From: JAVBNC01 sp031551765
GTDB lineage: Bacteria; Desulfobacterota; Desulfovibrionia; Desulfovibrionales; Desulfovibrionaceae
Direction of reading: 5' to 3'
DNA length: 6,453 bases
Assembly: GCA_031551765.1 (NCBI GenBank)
Contig: JAVBNC010000146.1
Span: 1-6,453 of the forward strand
Positions 1 to 5,032 of this stretch are shown in pieces. Every line of letters starts with the position of its first letter. The first letter of the stretch is position 1. The position numbers and the translations under genes were made by a program. Under the pieces are notes generated by a model. It saw only the letters and a program-made list of their open reading frames with translations, had not been told where the DNA came from and searched no databases.

Positions 1-699
1 CTTAAACAGGGCATTAGCATCACGGAGCGGCGGCAAGTTTGGTTCCGCTTCAGGGGTGGCACCGTCCAGCAACGTATCGTGCATCTCCCGCACATCCTGC
101 TGCATCGCCGCAACGTCCTGCTGTGCGCCAAGGGCGATATCAGCGCTGCCGGCCGCGTTGGTGGCGCTTTGGGCCGCCGCCTGCGCCCGCGTTGTGGCGT
201 CCGTGGCGCTGGCAGCCGCACTATCCGCGCTGCCTGCTGCGGCCGTTGCGCTGGAAGCGGCAGCCGTGGCCGAGGCGGCAGCGGCAGATGCGGCGGCGGG
301 CGCCGCAATGATGGCGTCCATGTTGTCTGCGGCCATGTCCACGTTTTCAATGTGCTGGCCTACGGTTTTGACCTGGGGAGCCACGGAGGCAACGGTGTCC
401 ACGTCTGCCATGTTGTCCGCGACGGTGTCCACGTTGGCCGCGCGTTGCGCCACGGTGAGCACGGCGGGCATGTTCTCGCCCACGGCCACGACGTTATCCA
501 GTTCGGGCAAAATCGTGTCGACCTGCTCGGCAACCCCGTTGACCTTGGGAATGAAGTCATTGTTCAGCCCGTCCGCCAGGGCTTTCATGTCCTTCAGATT
601 GCTCTCGGCCGCCTTGTTAAACCGTTCCGGGTCGCCGGAATCCTTGAGCGCCAGGGGTTCGGTTATGGGCTGCACTGCTTTAATGAGGTCGAATGCCAT
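1..699 (-). CDS. Phage tail fibre protein, N-terminal part (runs off the left edge)
   Basis: The first 233 codons are present, starting MAFDLIKAVQ, with no stop before the window edge. Residues about 55-130 hold repeated NVxxVxxN-type units (NVDTVADNMADVDTVASV, ENVDMAADNMDAI), as in the coiled-coil shafts of phage fibres. Residues about 132-187 are a low-complexity Ala/Ser/Thr stretch of AAASAT-like units, typical of trimeric fibre stalks. A QQDVAAMQQDV helix and a proline-rich turn follow. The likely role is an extended structural stalk carrying a receptor-binding tip that lies outside the window. The start codon overlaps the stop of the preceding gene fragment by one base (TAATG), so translation is probably coupled. 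The fibre identity rests on composition and on being the last gene of the tail operon; receptor specificity cannot be read here. Confidence 0.7.
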   Translation of the reverse strand, partial: MAFDLIKAVQPITEPLALKDSGDPERFNKAAESNLKDMKALADGLNNDFIPKVNGVAEQVDTILPELDNVVAVGENMPAVLTVAQRAANVDTVADNMADVDTVASVAPQVKTVGQHIENVDMAADNMDAIIAAPAAASAAAASATAAASSATAAAGSADSAAASATDATTRAQAAAQSATNAAGSADIALGAQQDVAAMQQDVREMHDTLLDGATPEAEPNLPPLRDANALFK

Positions 700-947
700 T
701 ACACTATTCCTCTCACGTCAAAGGTGGCGGTGGCGCGGCCCCAGGTATCAAGGCCCGCCTCGTATTCTTTCAGGAAGCCGAAAATTATCATGCTCTGGAA
801 GCCGGTGCCGTCATCCCCGATCCACAGGGCCGGATTGCCGGAAAGCTCGGACAGGCGGCGTTGCACGTGGTCCAGGTCTTTAGGGTCCAGAAACACCGGG
901 AACGATCCCCGCCGCGCGTTGCGCCGCTTCGTGGAATGCGCGCTCAA
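699..947 (-). pseudogene. C-terminal fragment of a tail protein, joined out of frame to the tail tube gene
   Basis: This 82-codon frame opens only with a TTG that lies inside the tail tube gene and has no clear ribosome binding site. Its first ~15 residues (MSAHSTKRRNARRGS) are alternate-frame reading of tail-tube or junction DNA. From about residue 16 (FPVFLDPKDLDHVQRRL, then NPALWIGDD and a terminal ATFDVRGIV) it reads like the closing beta-rich end of a larger tail-tip or distal tail protein. Such a protein normally sits between the tape measure and the fibre genes. The natural stop is kept and overlaps the fibre ATG. I infer that a deletion removed the N-terminal part of this gene and everything before it back into the tail tube gene. 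Alternatively it is a small intact gene of unknown role, which the start-codon quality makes less likely. Confidence 0.5.
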
Positions 948-1290
948 TGGTAAAGCTGGGAATGGTGGTCCCGGCTATAATGAACTGCTGTCCGGGCTTG
1001 TCCGGGTCTTCCTGCCATTCCGAGCGCAGGGCAGCGGCAATAAAATCGTCGTATTCGGCAAAGGAGAACTCAGTCCCCATATCCCCGCCCACGCGGCGGT
1101 TGCCGTGGCGCATATCGGAAATCTGCCCGTCGGAGCGCAGTTCGTTGGATTGCAGGGTGTCCTTACTCAGAACCAGCGAGTTTCCGGTGTGGCGCAGCGC
1201 CCGCATTTCCGGATTCTGCGGGGTGACCCCGAACTCGGTTTCTTTGACATAGCGGGTGCCGTGAAAGCCCCCGGCGGCGAAAATAGCCAT
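880..1290 (-). pseudogene. Phage tail tube protein, C-terminally truncated
   Basis: The start is secure: ATG at 1290 preceded by AGGAGG with 7-nt spacing. The N-terminus (MAIFAAGGFHGTRYVKETEFGVTP, then LRHTGNSLVLSKDTLQSNELR and a GDMGTEFSFAEYDDFIAAAL segment) matches the style of tail tube proteins that polymerise into the siphophage tail shaft. Relatives I know are about 300 residues. They continue from the 'SFTIERAF' strand into a GQY/F-x-GC segment and a second half. Here the frame ends after 136 residues, and the last ~15 residues (RAAGIVPGVSGP) are GC-rich out-of-frame reading. The protein therefore has about half its normal length and probably cannot form a tube. The breakpoint lies around 900-940. 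The tail terminator gene is 33 bp upstream, the normal neighbour for a tube gene. Confidence 0.7.
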
Positions 1291-1323
1291 AGTGTTGCCT
1301 CCTGCGGGCGCGCCCGCTTTGGT

Positions 1324-1752
1324 TTATTTGTGCGTGTCGCAGCTCCAAACCACGGACACAGGAATGTGCAGTCTGCCGTTGTCTTTCCGGGCCGTGCCCG
1401 GATATGCCTTGCTTATCCGCATCTCGTGGCCGCAGCAGGGAAGCCGGGTGCCGCCCCGGAATGCATCCACAAGGCCGCGGGCAATCTCTTCCGTTTCGCT
1501 CATGCCCGTATCCAGCAGTCCGAACACATCCACCTGATAAATGCCCCGGAGCCGCTCAACGCCTTCCGGACCCAAGCCGGGAACCTCTGTGGTCCCGAAC
1601 ATGCACGTGGGCCGCAGGTACAGGCGGTCCGTTTTCGGCTCGAAAGCCGCATTGGGCCATGCCACGTCAGCGGCGCACAGGCCCAGGCCGGGAAGGGTCT
1701 CCAGAAGCCGCTTGTCCAGGGCCTGGCGTATTTCCGGGGAAGGCGTTTTCAC
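1324..1752 (-). CDS. Phage tail terminator protein (DUF4128 / lambda gpU-like)
   Basis: The gene encodes 142 residues, a normal size for tail terminators, which cap the finished tail tube and dock it to the head. Features seen: an N-terminal helix (PSPEIRQALDKRLLETLPGL), a beta strand plus loop RLYLRPTCMFGTTEVPGLG, GIYQVDVFG, a helix with EEIARGLVDAFRGG, and a final strand LHIPVSVVW. The order strand - 'P' - GxYQVDV - helix - LPxxxxV is the classic terminator fold signature. The start is GTG, sharing four bases (GTGA) with the stop of the gp10-like gene, so the two are probably translationally coupled. It lies just before the tube gene, as expected. The gene looks intact. Confidence 0.75.
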   Translation of the reverse strand: MKTPSPEIRQALDKRLLETLPGLGLCAADVAWPNAAFEPKTDRLYLRPTCMFGTTEVPGLGPEGVERLRGIYQVDVFGLLDTGMSETEEIARGLVDAFRGGTRLPCCGHEMRISKAYPGTARKDNGRLHIPVSVVWSCDTHK

Positions 1753-2165
1753 AGGTCGCCCCCGCCGCTGGATACCGCGCTGACGACTTGCGACGCCACC
1801 CCGGCGAACTCGGCCACAGTCAATTCCACCATGCCGTGCGGTGCCTGTTGGCTGTGGCCGTTTTCAAGGTGGATGATGTAGTTCACGGCGTTGGTGAGAA
1901 AGAACGAGCGGCCGGTGCCCGGGTCATAGCCGGAAAGAAACGGGGTAAGCCTGGCCGTGGAAGCGTTGCCGCCGCCGTCAGGGGAATCGGTTACGCTCAG
2001 GTCCGGGCTGCCCGCGTTCGGCATCCAGTTGGCCCTGGCAAGGCCGGTGTCCACAGGGGTGCGCACAATGATGCGGGTCGAAAGCTCAAAGCAGATCCCG
2101 CGAATAACTTTCGCGGTATTGCCCTCGGCCTTCCGCACCCATGCGCTTAACTGCCCTCGAACCAT
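1749..2165 (-). CDS. HK97 gp10-like head-tail connector (neck) protein
   Basis: The gene encodes 138 residues. The family hallmarks are visible: an N-terminal helix, then RTPVDTGLARANW at about 35-47 (the conserved TPVDTGxxRxxW motif), and NAVNYIIHLENGHSQQAPHGMV at about 92-113 (the YxxxxExGxSxxAPxGM motif). Proteins with this pattern form part of the connector between the portal and the tail, or help join heads to tails. The ATG lies 19 nt inside the end of the preceding adaptor gene with AAGGA directly before it, so spacing to that Shine-Dalgarno is poor and translation probably depends on coupling. The gene is intact, between the adaptor and tail terminator genes, the usual order. Confidence 0.8.
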   Translation of the reverse strand: MVRGQLSAWVRKAEGNTAKVIRGICFELSTRIIVRTPVDTGLARANWMPNAGSPDLSVTDSPDGGGNASTARLTPFLSGYDPGTGRSFFLTNAVNYIIHLENGHSQQAPHGMVELTVAEFAGVASQVVSAVSSGGGDL

Positions 2166-2590
2166 TCCTTTCCGATCACGTCCACGGTTTTACTTTTCAG
2201 CAGCGGCCCGGCCGGCACTTCCGGAGCGAGTTGCACTCCGGTGAACGCCAGCAGGGCCGCTTCGCAATGAGCGGATTTATACAGGGCGGGTACGCTGTCC
2301 GGATCAAGCGAGCGGCCGCTGAAATCCGTTGCGCCCGCCTGGGGAAAGAGCAGGCCCTGATCCGGGTTTTTCTTGCTCCCGTTGACGCGGAGCAAGGCCC
2401 TGGAATCAAGGAACACGGCCGCGCGCCTGGCGGCCGCCTCTTTCTTGGCAAGGTCGGGATCGGGGTCGGCGCCGGGCTGCGGCCAGCCCGCATTGCCCAT
2501 GCGCAGATGGTAGGCGTCGAGTTCGGCCACAGTATTGTAGCTCTCCGCGCCCGCCTTGCCGGTTCCGTCCTCAACGATCAGGTCAGCCAT
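2147..2590 (-). CDS. DnaT-like phage head-tail adaptor / head completion protein
   Basis: The gene encodes 147 residues. It begins MADLIVEDGTGKAGAESYNTV, followed by a helix with AELDAYHLRMGN, a charged helix AKKEAAARRAAVFLD, a segment LLFPQAG and the motif VPALYKSAHCEAALLAF. The opening VEDGTG..A.SY...ELDAY and the ALLxF helix are typical of the phage family often named 'DnaT-like ssDNA-binding protein', whose place next to the capsid gene points to head completion or adaptor function rather than DNA replication. The start has GGAGA about 7 nt upstream. It follows the HeH-like gene by 24 bp and overlaps the gp10-like gene. The DnaT name comes from distant fold similarity; DNA binding is not shown here. 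Confidence 0.65.
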   Translation of the reverse strand: MADLIVEDGTGKAGAESYNTVAELDAYHLRMGNAGWPQPGADPDPDLAKKEAAARRAAVFLDSRALLRVNGSKKNPDQGLLFPQAGATDFSGRSLDPDSVPALYKSAHCEAALLAFTGVQLAPEVPAGPLLKSKTVDVIGKEWFEGS

Positions 2591-2614
2591 ACCGTTCTCC
2601 GCGTTGAGCGCCGC

Positions 2615-3019
2615 TTACTGGTCCGCGCCAGGAGTGGCAGGCGCGCCGGGCGCGCCGTTACCCTCGTGCCCGTCCCCCTGGCCGTCAGTCTTGGAAGCGA
2701 GGTATTCCGCGATGTACGCGGCCTTTTCCGCCTTGGTCTTCACAGTTTCCGGGAACGTCAGATCAAGCTCGGCCGCTTTTGCGTCAAGTTCGGCGTTGTT
2801 CATCCGCTCCAGGGGTTTTTTGCCGTCCCCCTGGCCGTCAGCCTTGGGGTACCCGGCATAGGCTTCCGGCACGGCCCCGGCCACGGCATCGCACGTTTCA
2901 ACGCTGTCGCTCGGGCCGGTGGCGGATGCGTTGCGGAACACGGCCCCGAGAAGCTTAGCTTCGGCCGTTTCCTTTTCGGAGGGCACGGGGCCTTTGATGA
3001 AGTACAAAATCTTTTTCAT
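2615..3019 (-). CDS. Small capsid-linked protein with a HeH/SAP-like segment
   Basis: The gene encodes 134 residues, with AGGAG four nt before the ATG. Three parts are visible. Residues 1-50 have a short beta opening (MKKILYFIKG) and a mixed region. Residues about 70-108 (LERMNNAELDAKAAEL, then a second helix KAEKAAYIAEYLA) resemble a HeH/LEM or SAP-type helix-extended loop-helix, often found at the ends of phage head or neck proteins and sometimes binding nucleic acid. The C-terminus is a Gly/Pro/Ala-rich tail. The HeH-like part is bracketed by two copies of the linker DGQGDG. Its position directly after the capsid gene fits a head decoration, head fibre or connector accessory. I cannot name the family with certainty. 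Confidence 0.5.
   Translation of the reverse strand: MKKILYFIKGPVPSEKETAEAKLLGAVFRNASATGPSDSVETCDAVAGAVPEAYAGYPKADGQGDGKKPLERMNNAELDAKAAELDLTFPETVKTKAEKAAYIAEYLASKTDGQGDGHEGNGAPGAPATPGADQ
2670..2847. repeat. 25-bp direct repeat, in frame, flanking a protein domain
   Basis: The 25-mers at 2670-2694 and 2823-2847 differ at a single base. Their starts are 153 bp apart, exactly 51 codons. On the minus strand both encode Lys-(Ala/Thr)-Asp-Gly-Gln-Gly-Asp-Gly, the linkers on each side of the HeH-like segment. The nucleotide identity is closer than selection on the peptide alone would need, which suggests a recent duplication or recombination between the copies. Confidence 0.8.
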
Positions 3020-3031
3020 GGTGCTCCTACC

Positions 3032-3808
3032 TTACTGGGCGGTGATGAGAACGCCCGCCGTGTCTTTGTTGGAGCTGGCGGTTTTGTCCCAACTGGCGGC
3101 GGTGCCAATGGCCGCGTTTGTGGGCGCCTTGCCGCCGGAAGTTACGTTCCAGGAGTAGCCCAGCAGGCCCAGGTTGTAGCTCCATTCGGCCTGATAGCTG
3201 TCCTGGATGTTTTCCTTGCCGTTGCTGGTCTGAACGTTGGCGCGGAAGTCACTGTTCTGCTCCACGACGCCCGCACCGGCCACCAAGCCGAGGACCTTGA
3301 ACTTTTTGGGGGTGCCGGAATCGTCCACAAGAGACTCGGAATCAGTCATCACCAGGCGGCGGCCAAAGGGGTCGCCAAGGACGCTCACGGTGTCGTAGGT
3401 GAACAGGTTCTCGGCATTAGTGACGGCCTTGGAGTAGAGGTCCGTCATGCTCTTGGAGTGCATTACCCAGGCCGCGATGCTCCCCATGCGGTCGCCGAAC
3501 TTTCCGGCCCCGGTCACGAGGTCGTTGAAACTCAGCGCGGCGGAAACGGTAGTGCAGAGCTCGGGCACGCCGGAAATAGCGGCCGCCGCCCCGGAAACGG
3601 CCACGTTGAGCATGTCCGCCAGCATCCCGGCGGCCAGCTGCTCGCCTATGACCAGCGCGGCCTTCTCCGGGTTCTGCTGCACCCAGGCATACTGAGCGGC
3701 TTCCCAGACGATGGGCGGCGTAACCAAAGCTAGTCTTATGATGATGAACGAAAGAGGCGGAACGGGCGCTGTTTTTGTGCTGTATGAACCAAGGTCGCTG
3801 CCCGGCAC
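3032..3808 (-). pseudogene. Major capsid protein, N-terminally truncated
   Basis: From about residue 26 the frame reads like the middle and end of a phage major capsid protein: ALVTPPIVWEAAQYAWVQQ, a helix GEQLAAGMLADMLN, ALSFNDLVTGAGKFGDRMG, AAWVMHSKSMTDLYSKA, then DPFGRRLVMTDSESL and a beta-rich C-terminus ending in TAQ. The WVMHSKSMxDL plus G(R)RLVMTDS pattern is a capsid P-domain signature of HK97-fold proteins. Relatives are roughly 330-350 residues, so about 100 N-terminal residues (N-arm, E-loop, part of the spine helix) are absent. The only start in frame is a GTG at 3808 with no Shine-Dalgarno, and residues 1-25 do not look like a capsid N-terminus. The C-terminal stop and the spacing to the next gene are normal. 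The shell protein is almost certainly non-functional. Confidence 0.7.
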
Positions 3809-3857
3809 TGGAAAGTTTTAAATAGGGGCGGCTTTTACCCACCCCACGGAGACGCGC
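3733..3857. other. Rearrangement junction between the capsid remnant and the unknown gene
   Basis: Capsid homology appears to stop near 3735, and a plus-strand gene starts at 3858. The DNA between has no recognisable coding content and is more AT-rich in parts. It includes TTTTAAATAG (3816-3825), a possible -10 region for the plus-strand gene without a convincing -35, and an imperfect GGGG...CCCC dyad at 3825-3845. No attachment-site repeat or IS end is evident. Confidence 0.4.
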
Positions 3858-4532
3858 ATGGGAATCTTCAAGCAGATCTTCAAAGCGTTGTTCTCGCCCA
3901 GCCCCAAGCCCAGCAAAAAGCGTGCTGCCCCACCAAGGCCACCCCTCGCAAGCACGTCGCCCGTTCAAAAGCAGAGCGGTGAGGGATTAAATAACGCCCT
4001 GCTTGACAAAATGCTCCCCTGGCGCGCGAAAGAGCGTGAAGTCAAAGAATACATAGCAGAAAAAATGGCAGACTTTTTGCCGACAGCCAAAGAGGCGTCA
4101 GGGAAGATCTGCGCCATCAATAAGGCCCTGGACGGCGATATGTCCGAGTGGTCAGGGGCTATCTACGCTGGAGAGGTGGATGGCCGCCCCACATGCGAGT
4201 ATGCCGAAACGCACAAAAACGACTTGCGCATGATGCTGCGCTGCTGCCTGGCTGAATTGAAAAGCATGGCGTTTTCTGGTTCTCCCGCTGCACCGTTTTA
4301 CTTTGAACGGGTCGCGATTCTTGCAAGAAAGCAGAAAAACTACACGTTGGAGGTAAGGGTTTGCGAACTCCTTATCTGGGCCTATGAACTTTATATGAAA
4401 GCGCACCGACACAATAGGGTAAATCCGCCCCTGGTTATCACGGGCAGCCCTAGATACCAGGCCATCGTAAAGCGGCTCCCGGCAGCCAAGAAAAACCTCG
4501 AACGCCAGCGGGAAGCGATAACCTCAGCATGA
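3858..4532 (+). CDS. Unknown protein with amphipathic N-terminus and TPR-like helices; cargo candidate
   Basis: The gene encodes 224 residues. The start is well supported: ATG with GGAG (3848-3851) six nt upstream. I do not recognise the family. Residues 1-11 (MGIFKQIFKAL) form a short amphipathic, positively charged helix that could touch a membrane; no true transmembrane segment is present. Residues 12-40 are a Pro/Lys/Ser-rich linker. The rest is mostly helical: AKEREVKEYIAEKMADFL, a HKNDLRMMLRCCLAELKSM helix, and at about 145-183 APFYFERVAILARKQKNYTLEVRVCELLI, which matches the 'P-YERLA-L-RK-K-Y--E--V-E--I' pattern of a TPR helical pair. Cysteines C84, C113, C129, C130 and C169 do not form a metal-site pattern. 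It is a single-gene unit with its own terminator and looks less GC-rich in codon use than the structural genes. A lysogeny-expressed cargo protein is an inference. Confidence 0.65.
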   Translation: MGIFKQIFKALFSPSPKPSKKRAAPPRPPLASTSPVQKQSGEGLNNALLDKMLPWRAKEREVKEYIAEKMADFLPTAKEASGKICAINKALDGDMSEWSGAIYAGEVDGRPTCEYAETHKNDLRMMLRCCLAELKSMAFSGSPAAPFYFERVAILARKQKNYTLEVRVCELLIWAYELYMKAHRHNRVNPPLVITGSPRYQAIVKRLPAAKKNLERQREAITSA

Positions 4533-4539
4533 AAATTAT

Positions 4540-4562
4540 GCCGTCCATCAGGGCGGCTTTTT
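4540..4562 (+). terminator. Intrinsic terminator of the unknown gene
   Basis: GCCGTCC and GGGCGGC pair as seven base pairs including one G-U, with loop ATCA, followed directly by TTTTT (4558-4562). The hairpin begins 8 nt after the stop codon at 4530-4532, giving the preceding gene a compact transcription unit of its own. Confidence 0.85.
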
Positions 4563-4567
4563 AAATC

Positions 4568-4608
4568 AAAACTCAATAAAACTCCATCGGCCAGGCCAAA
4601 AACTCAAT
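4568..4608 (+). repeat. Three helically phased decamer direct repeats
   Basis: AAAACTCAAT occurs at 4568-4577 and 4599-4608, and AAAACTCCAT at 4578-4587. The second and third copies extend to 12 bp as AAAACTC(C/A)ATCG. The starts are 10 and 21 bp apart, close to one and two helical turns, so all three would face the same side of the DNA. They lie just upstream of the HTH gene and could be binding sites for it or for an integrase-type arm-binding protein. Confidence 0.6.
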
Positions 4609-4617
4609 CGTGCATTT

Positions 4618-4645
4618 TTCGCGACTTTCGTCTAAAATTCGCGAA
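4618..4645 (+). promoter_or_regulatory. Promoter -10 element flanked by TTCGCGA operator-like repeats
   Basis: TTCGCGA (4618-4624) and TCGCGAA (4639-4645) are perfect inverted 7-mers with centres 21 bp apart. The right copy is itself the 8-bp palindrome TTCGCGAA (4638-4645) and includes the A of the ATG at 4645. Between them lies TAAAAT (4633-4638), a good -10 hexamer; no good -35 is found at 16-18 bp. Transcription would be expected to start near 4645. The layout suggests repressor or autoregulatory binding over the promoter. This is inferred from symmetry only. Confidence 0.5.
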
Positions 4646-4878
4646 TGAACGACACGCCGAAGCTTCTTTCGCTCTCAGAAGCCGCCCAACGCCTTGGGTA
4701 TGGGAGTACCTCCACCCTCGCTCTCTGGTGTCGAGAAAACAGGATACCGGGGGCGCAAAAAATTGGCAGCCAGTGGACAGTGCCCTTTGCCTGGGTGGAA
4801 GAGAAAGCCAAGGAGGGTGTACAGTCGCCCTCTGGCGGGCTACGAGGGTCTGGAGTGCGCAAGAGAAAGCATAACTAG
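4645..4878 (+). CDS. Excisionase/MerR-type helix-turn-helix DNA-binding protein
   Basis: The gene encodes 77 residues. Residues about 7-52 have the HTH_17/excisionase layout: LLSLSEAAQRLGYGSTSTLALWCRENRIPGAQKIGSQWTVPFAWVEE. This gives a first helix (SEAAQRLG), a recognition helix (STSTLALWCREN), the RIPGAQKIGSQW wing and a closing helix. The C-terminus is short, disordered and basic, ending VRKRKHN. Proteins of this type act as phage excisionases or small transcription factors such as AlpA. The start has no Shine-Dalgarno; TAAAAT ends six bases before the ATG, so the message may be leaderless. No integrase gene is in the window, so a role in excision cannot be tested from context. Control of its own promoter or of the downstream antirepressor unit is equally likely. 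Confidence 0.7.
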   Translation: MNDTPKLLSLSEAAQRLGYGSTSTLALWCRENRIPGAQKIGSQWTVPFAWVEEKAKEGVQSPSGGLRGSGVRKRKHN

Positions 4879-4884
4879 CTATTT

Positions 4885-4917
4885 TTATGGCAGAAATATT
4901 TTTTGTTTTTGCCATAA
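4885..4917. promoter_or_regulatory. Dyad downstream of the HTH gene: operator or weak terminator
   Basis: TTATGGCA (4885-4892) and TGCCATAA (4910-4917) are a perfect 8-bp inverted repeat. Pairing continues inward through a G-T and three A-T pairs to a T-rich loop. It is followed by only a short T run (TTTTA), so it could be a weak terminator for the HTH gene. It lies immediately upstream of the next promoter's -35 box, so a protein-binding site is the other reading. Confidence 0.5.
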
Positions 4918-4922
4918 TTTTA

Positions 4923-4953
4923 TTGACATCGATAGCTAATATTTGCTATCGAT
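4923..4953 (+). promoter_or_regulatory. Promoter with a 9-bp-arm palindromic operator in the spacer
   Basis: TTGACA (4923-4928) is a perfect -35 hexamer. A -10 candidate, TATCGA (4947-4952), is 18 bp further on; it is a poor match. ATCGATAGC (4928-4936) and GCTATCGAT (4945-4953) are perfect inverted 9-mers separated by 8 bp. They cover the spacer and the -10, so a dimer bound there would block RNA polymerase. A partial half-site GCTAT also occurs at 4878-4882. This is the best repressor-type operator in the window and controls the Cys protein/antirepressor pair. Confidence 0.7.
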
Positions 4954-4967
4954 AGATCAACGACAAC

Positions 4968-5003
4968 GGCCCCACCTGGTGCAGCGAACACCAAGGCAGG
5001 GCC
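4968..5003 (+). promoter_or_regulatory. Long stem-loop in the 5' leader of the antirepressor transcript
   Basis: GGCCC (4968-4972) pairs with GGGCC (4999-5003). After a 2x2 internal loop (CA/CA), CCTGGTG (4975-4981) pairs with CACCAAGG (4989-4996) with one bulged A. The loop is CAGCGAA. Twelve pairs in a non-coding leader just after a promoter suggest an RNA-level control or stability element. There is no T run, so it is not an intrinsic terminator, and it does not match a riboswitch I know. Confidence 0.5.
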
Positions 5004-5011
5004 TAACAAAA

Positions 5012-5030
5012 CAACACGTTGGAGGTGTTG
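5012..5030 (+). promoter_or_regulatory. Ribosome binding site displayed in a hairpin loop
   Basis: CAACAC (5012-5017) and GTGTTG (5025-5030) pair perfectly and leave GTTGGAG as the loop. The Shine-Dalgarno GGAGG (5021-5025) lies mostly in that loop, 7 nt before the ATG at 5033. It fixes that ATG as the true start, against upstream in-frame codons. The hairpin may tune initiation. Confidence 0.6.
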
Positions 5031-5032
5031 CC

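Noticed and set aside
132..305. Repetitive GC-rich DNA that could be a tandem repeat or CRISPR-like array
   Set aside because: The periodicity is explained by the Ala/Ser-rich stalk of the tail fibre. Units vary in sequence and no unique spacers are present.
79..1881. A 600-codon plus-strand open frame opposite the tail genes
   Set aside because: It runs antisense through five recognisable minus-strand frames and their boundaries, has a His/Arg/Gly-rich composition with no domain, and is explained by high-GC codon bias leaving few stops on the other strand.
2141..3733. A 530-codon plus-strand open frame opposite the connector and capsid genes
   Set aside because: Same cause: it shadows well-supported minus-strand genes with good ribosome binding sites, and its protein is Gly/Val/Arg/His-rich without recognisable motifs.
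3825..3845. GGGG...CCCC dyad as a terminator or attachment site
   Set aside because: The stem has a mismatch and no T run, and there is no second copy elsewhere in the window.
4604..4915. Minus-strand frames opposite the HTH gene
   Set aside because: The plus-strand HTH motif is convincing and the minus-strand proteins are low-complexity with no family features.
4943..5032. A 30-codon N-terminal extension of the four-cysteine protein
   Set aside because: It would translate the operator and both leader hairpins. The ATG at 5033 has a well-spaced GGAGG and the extension looks non-protein-like.
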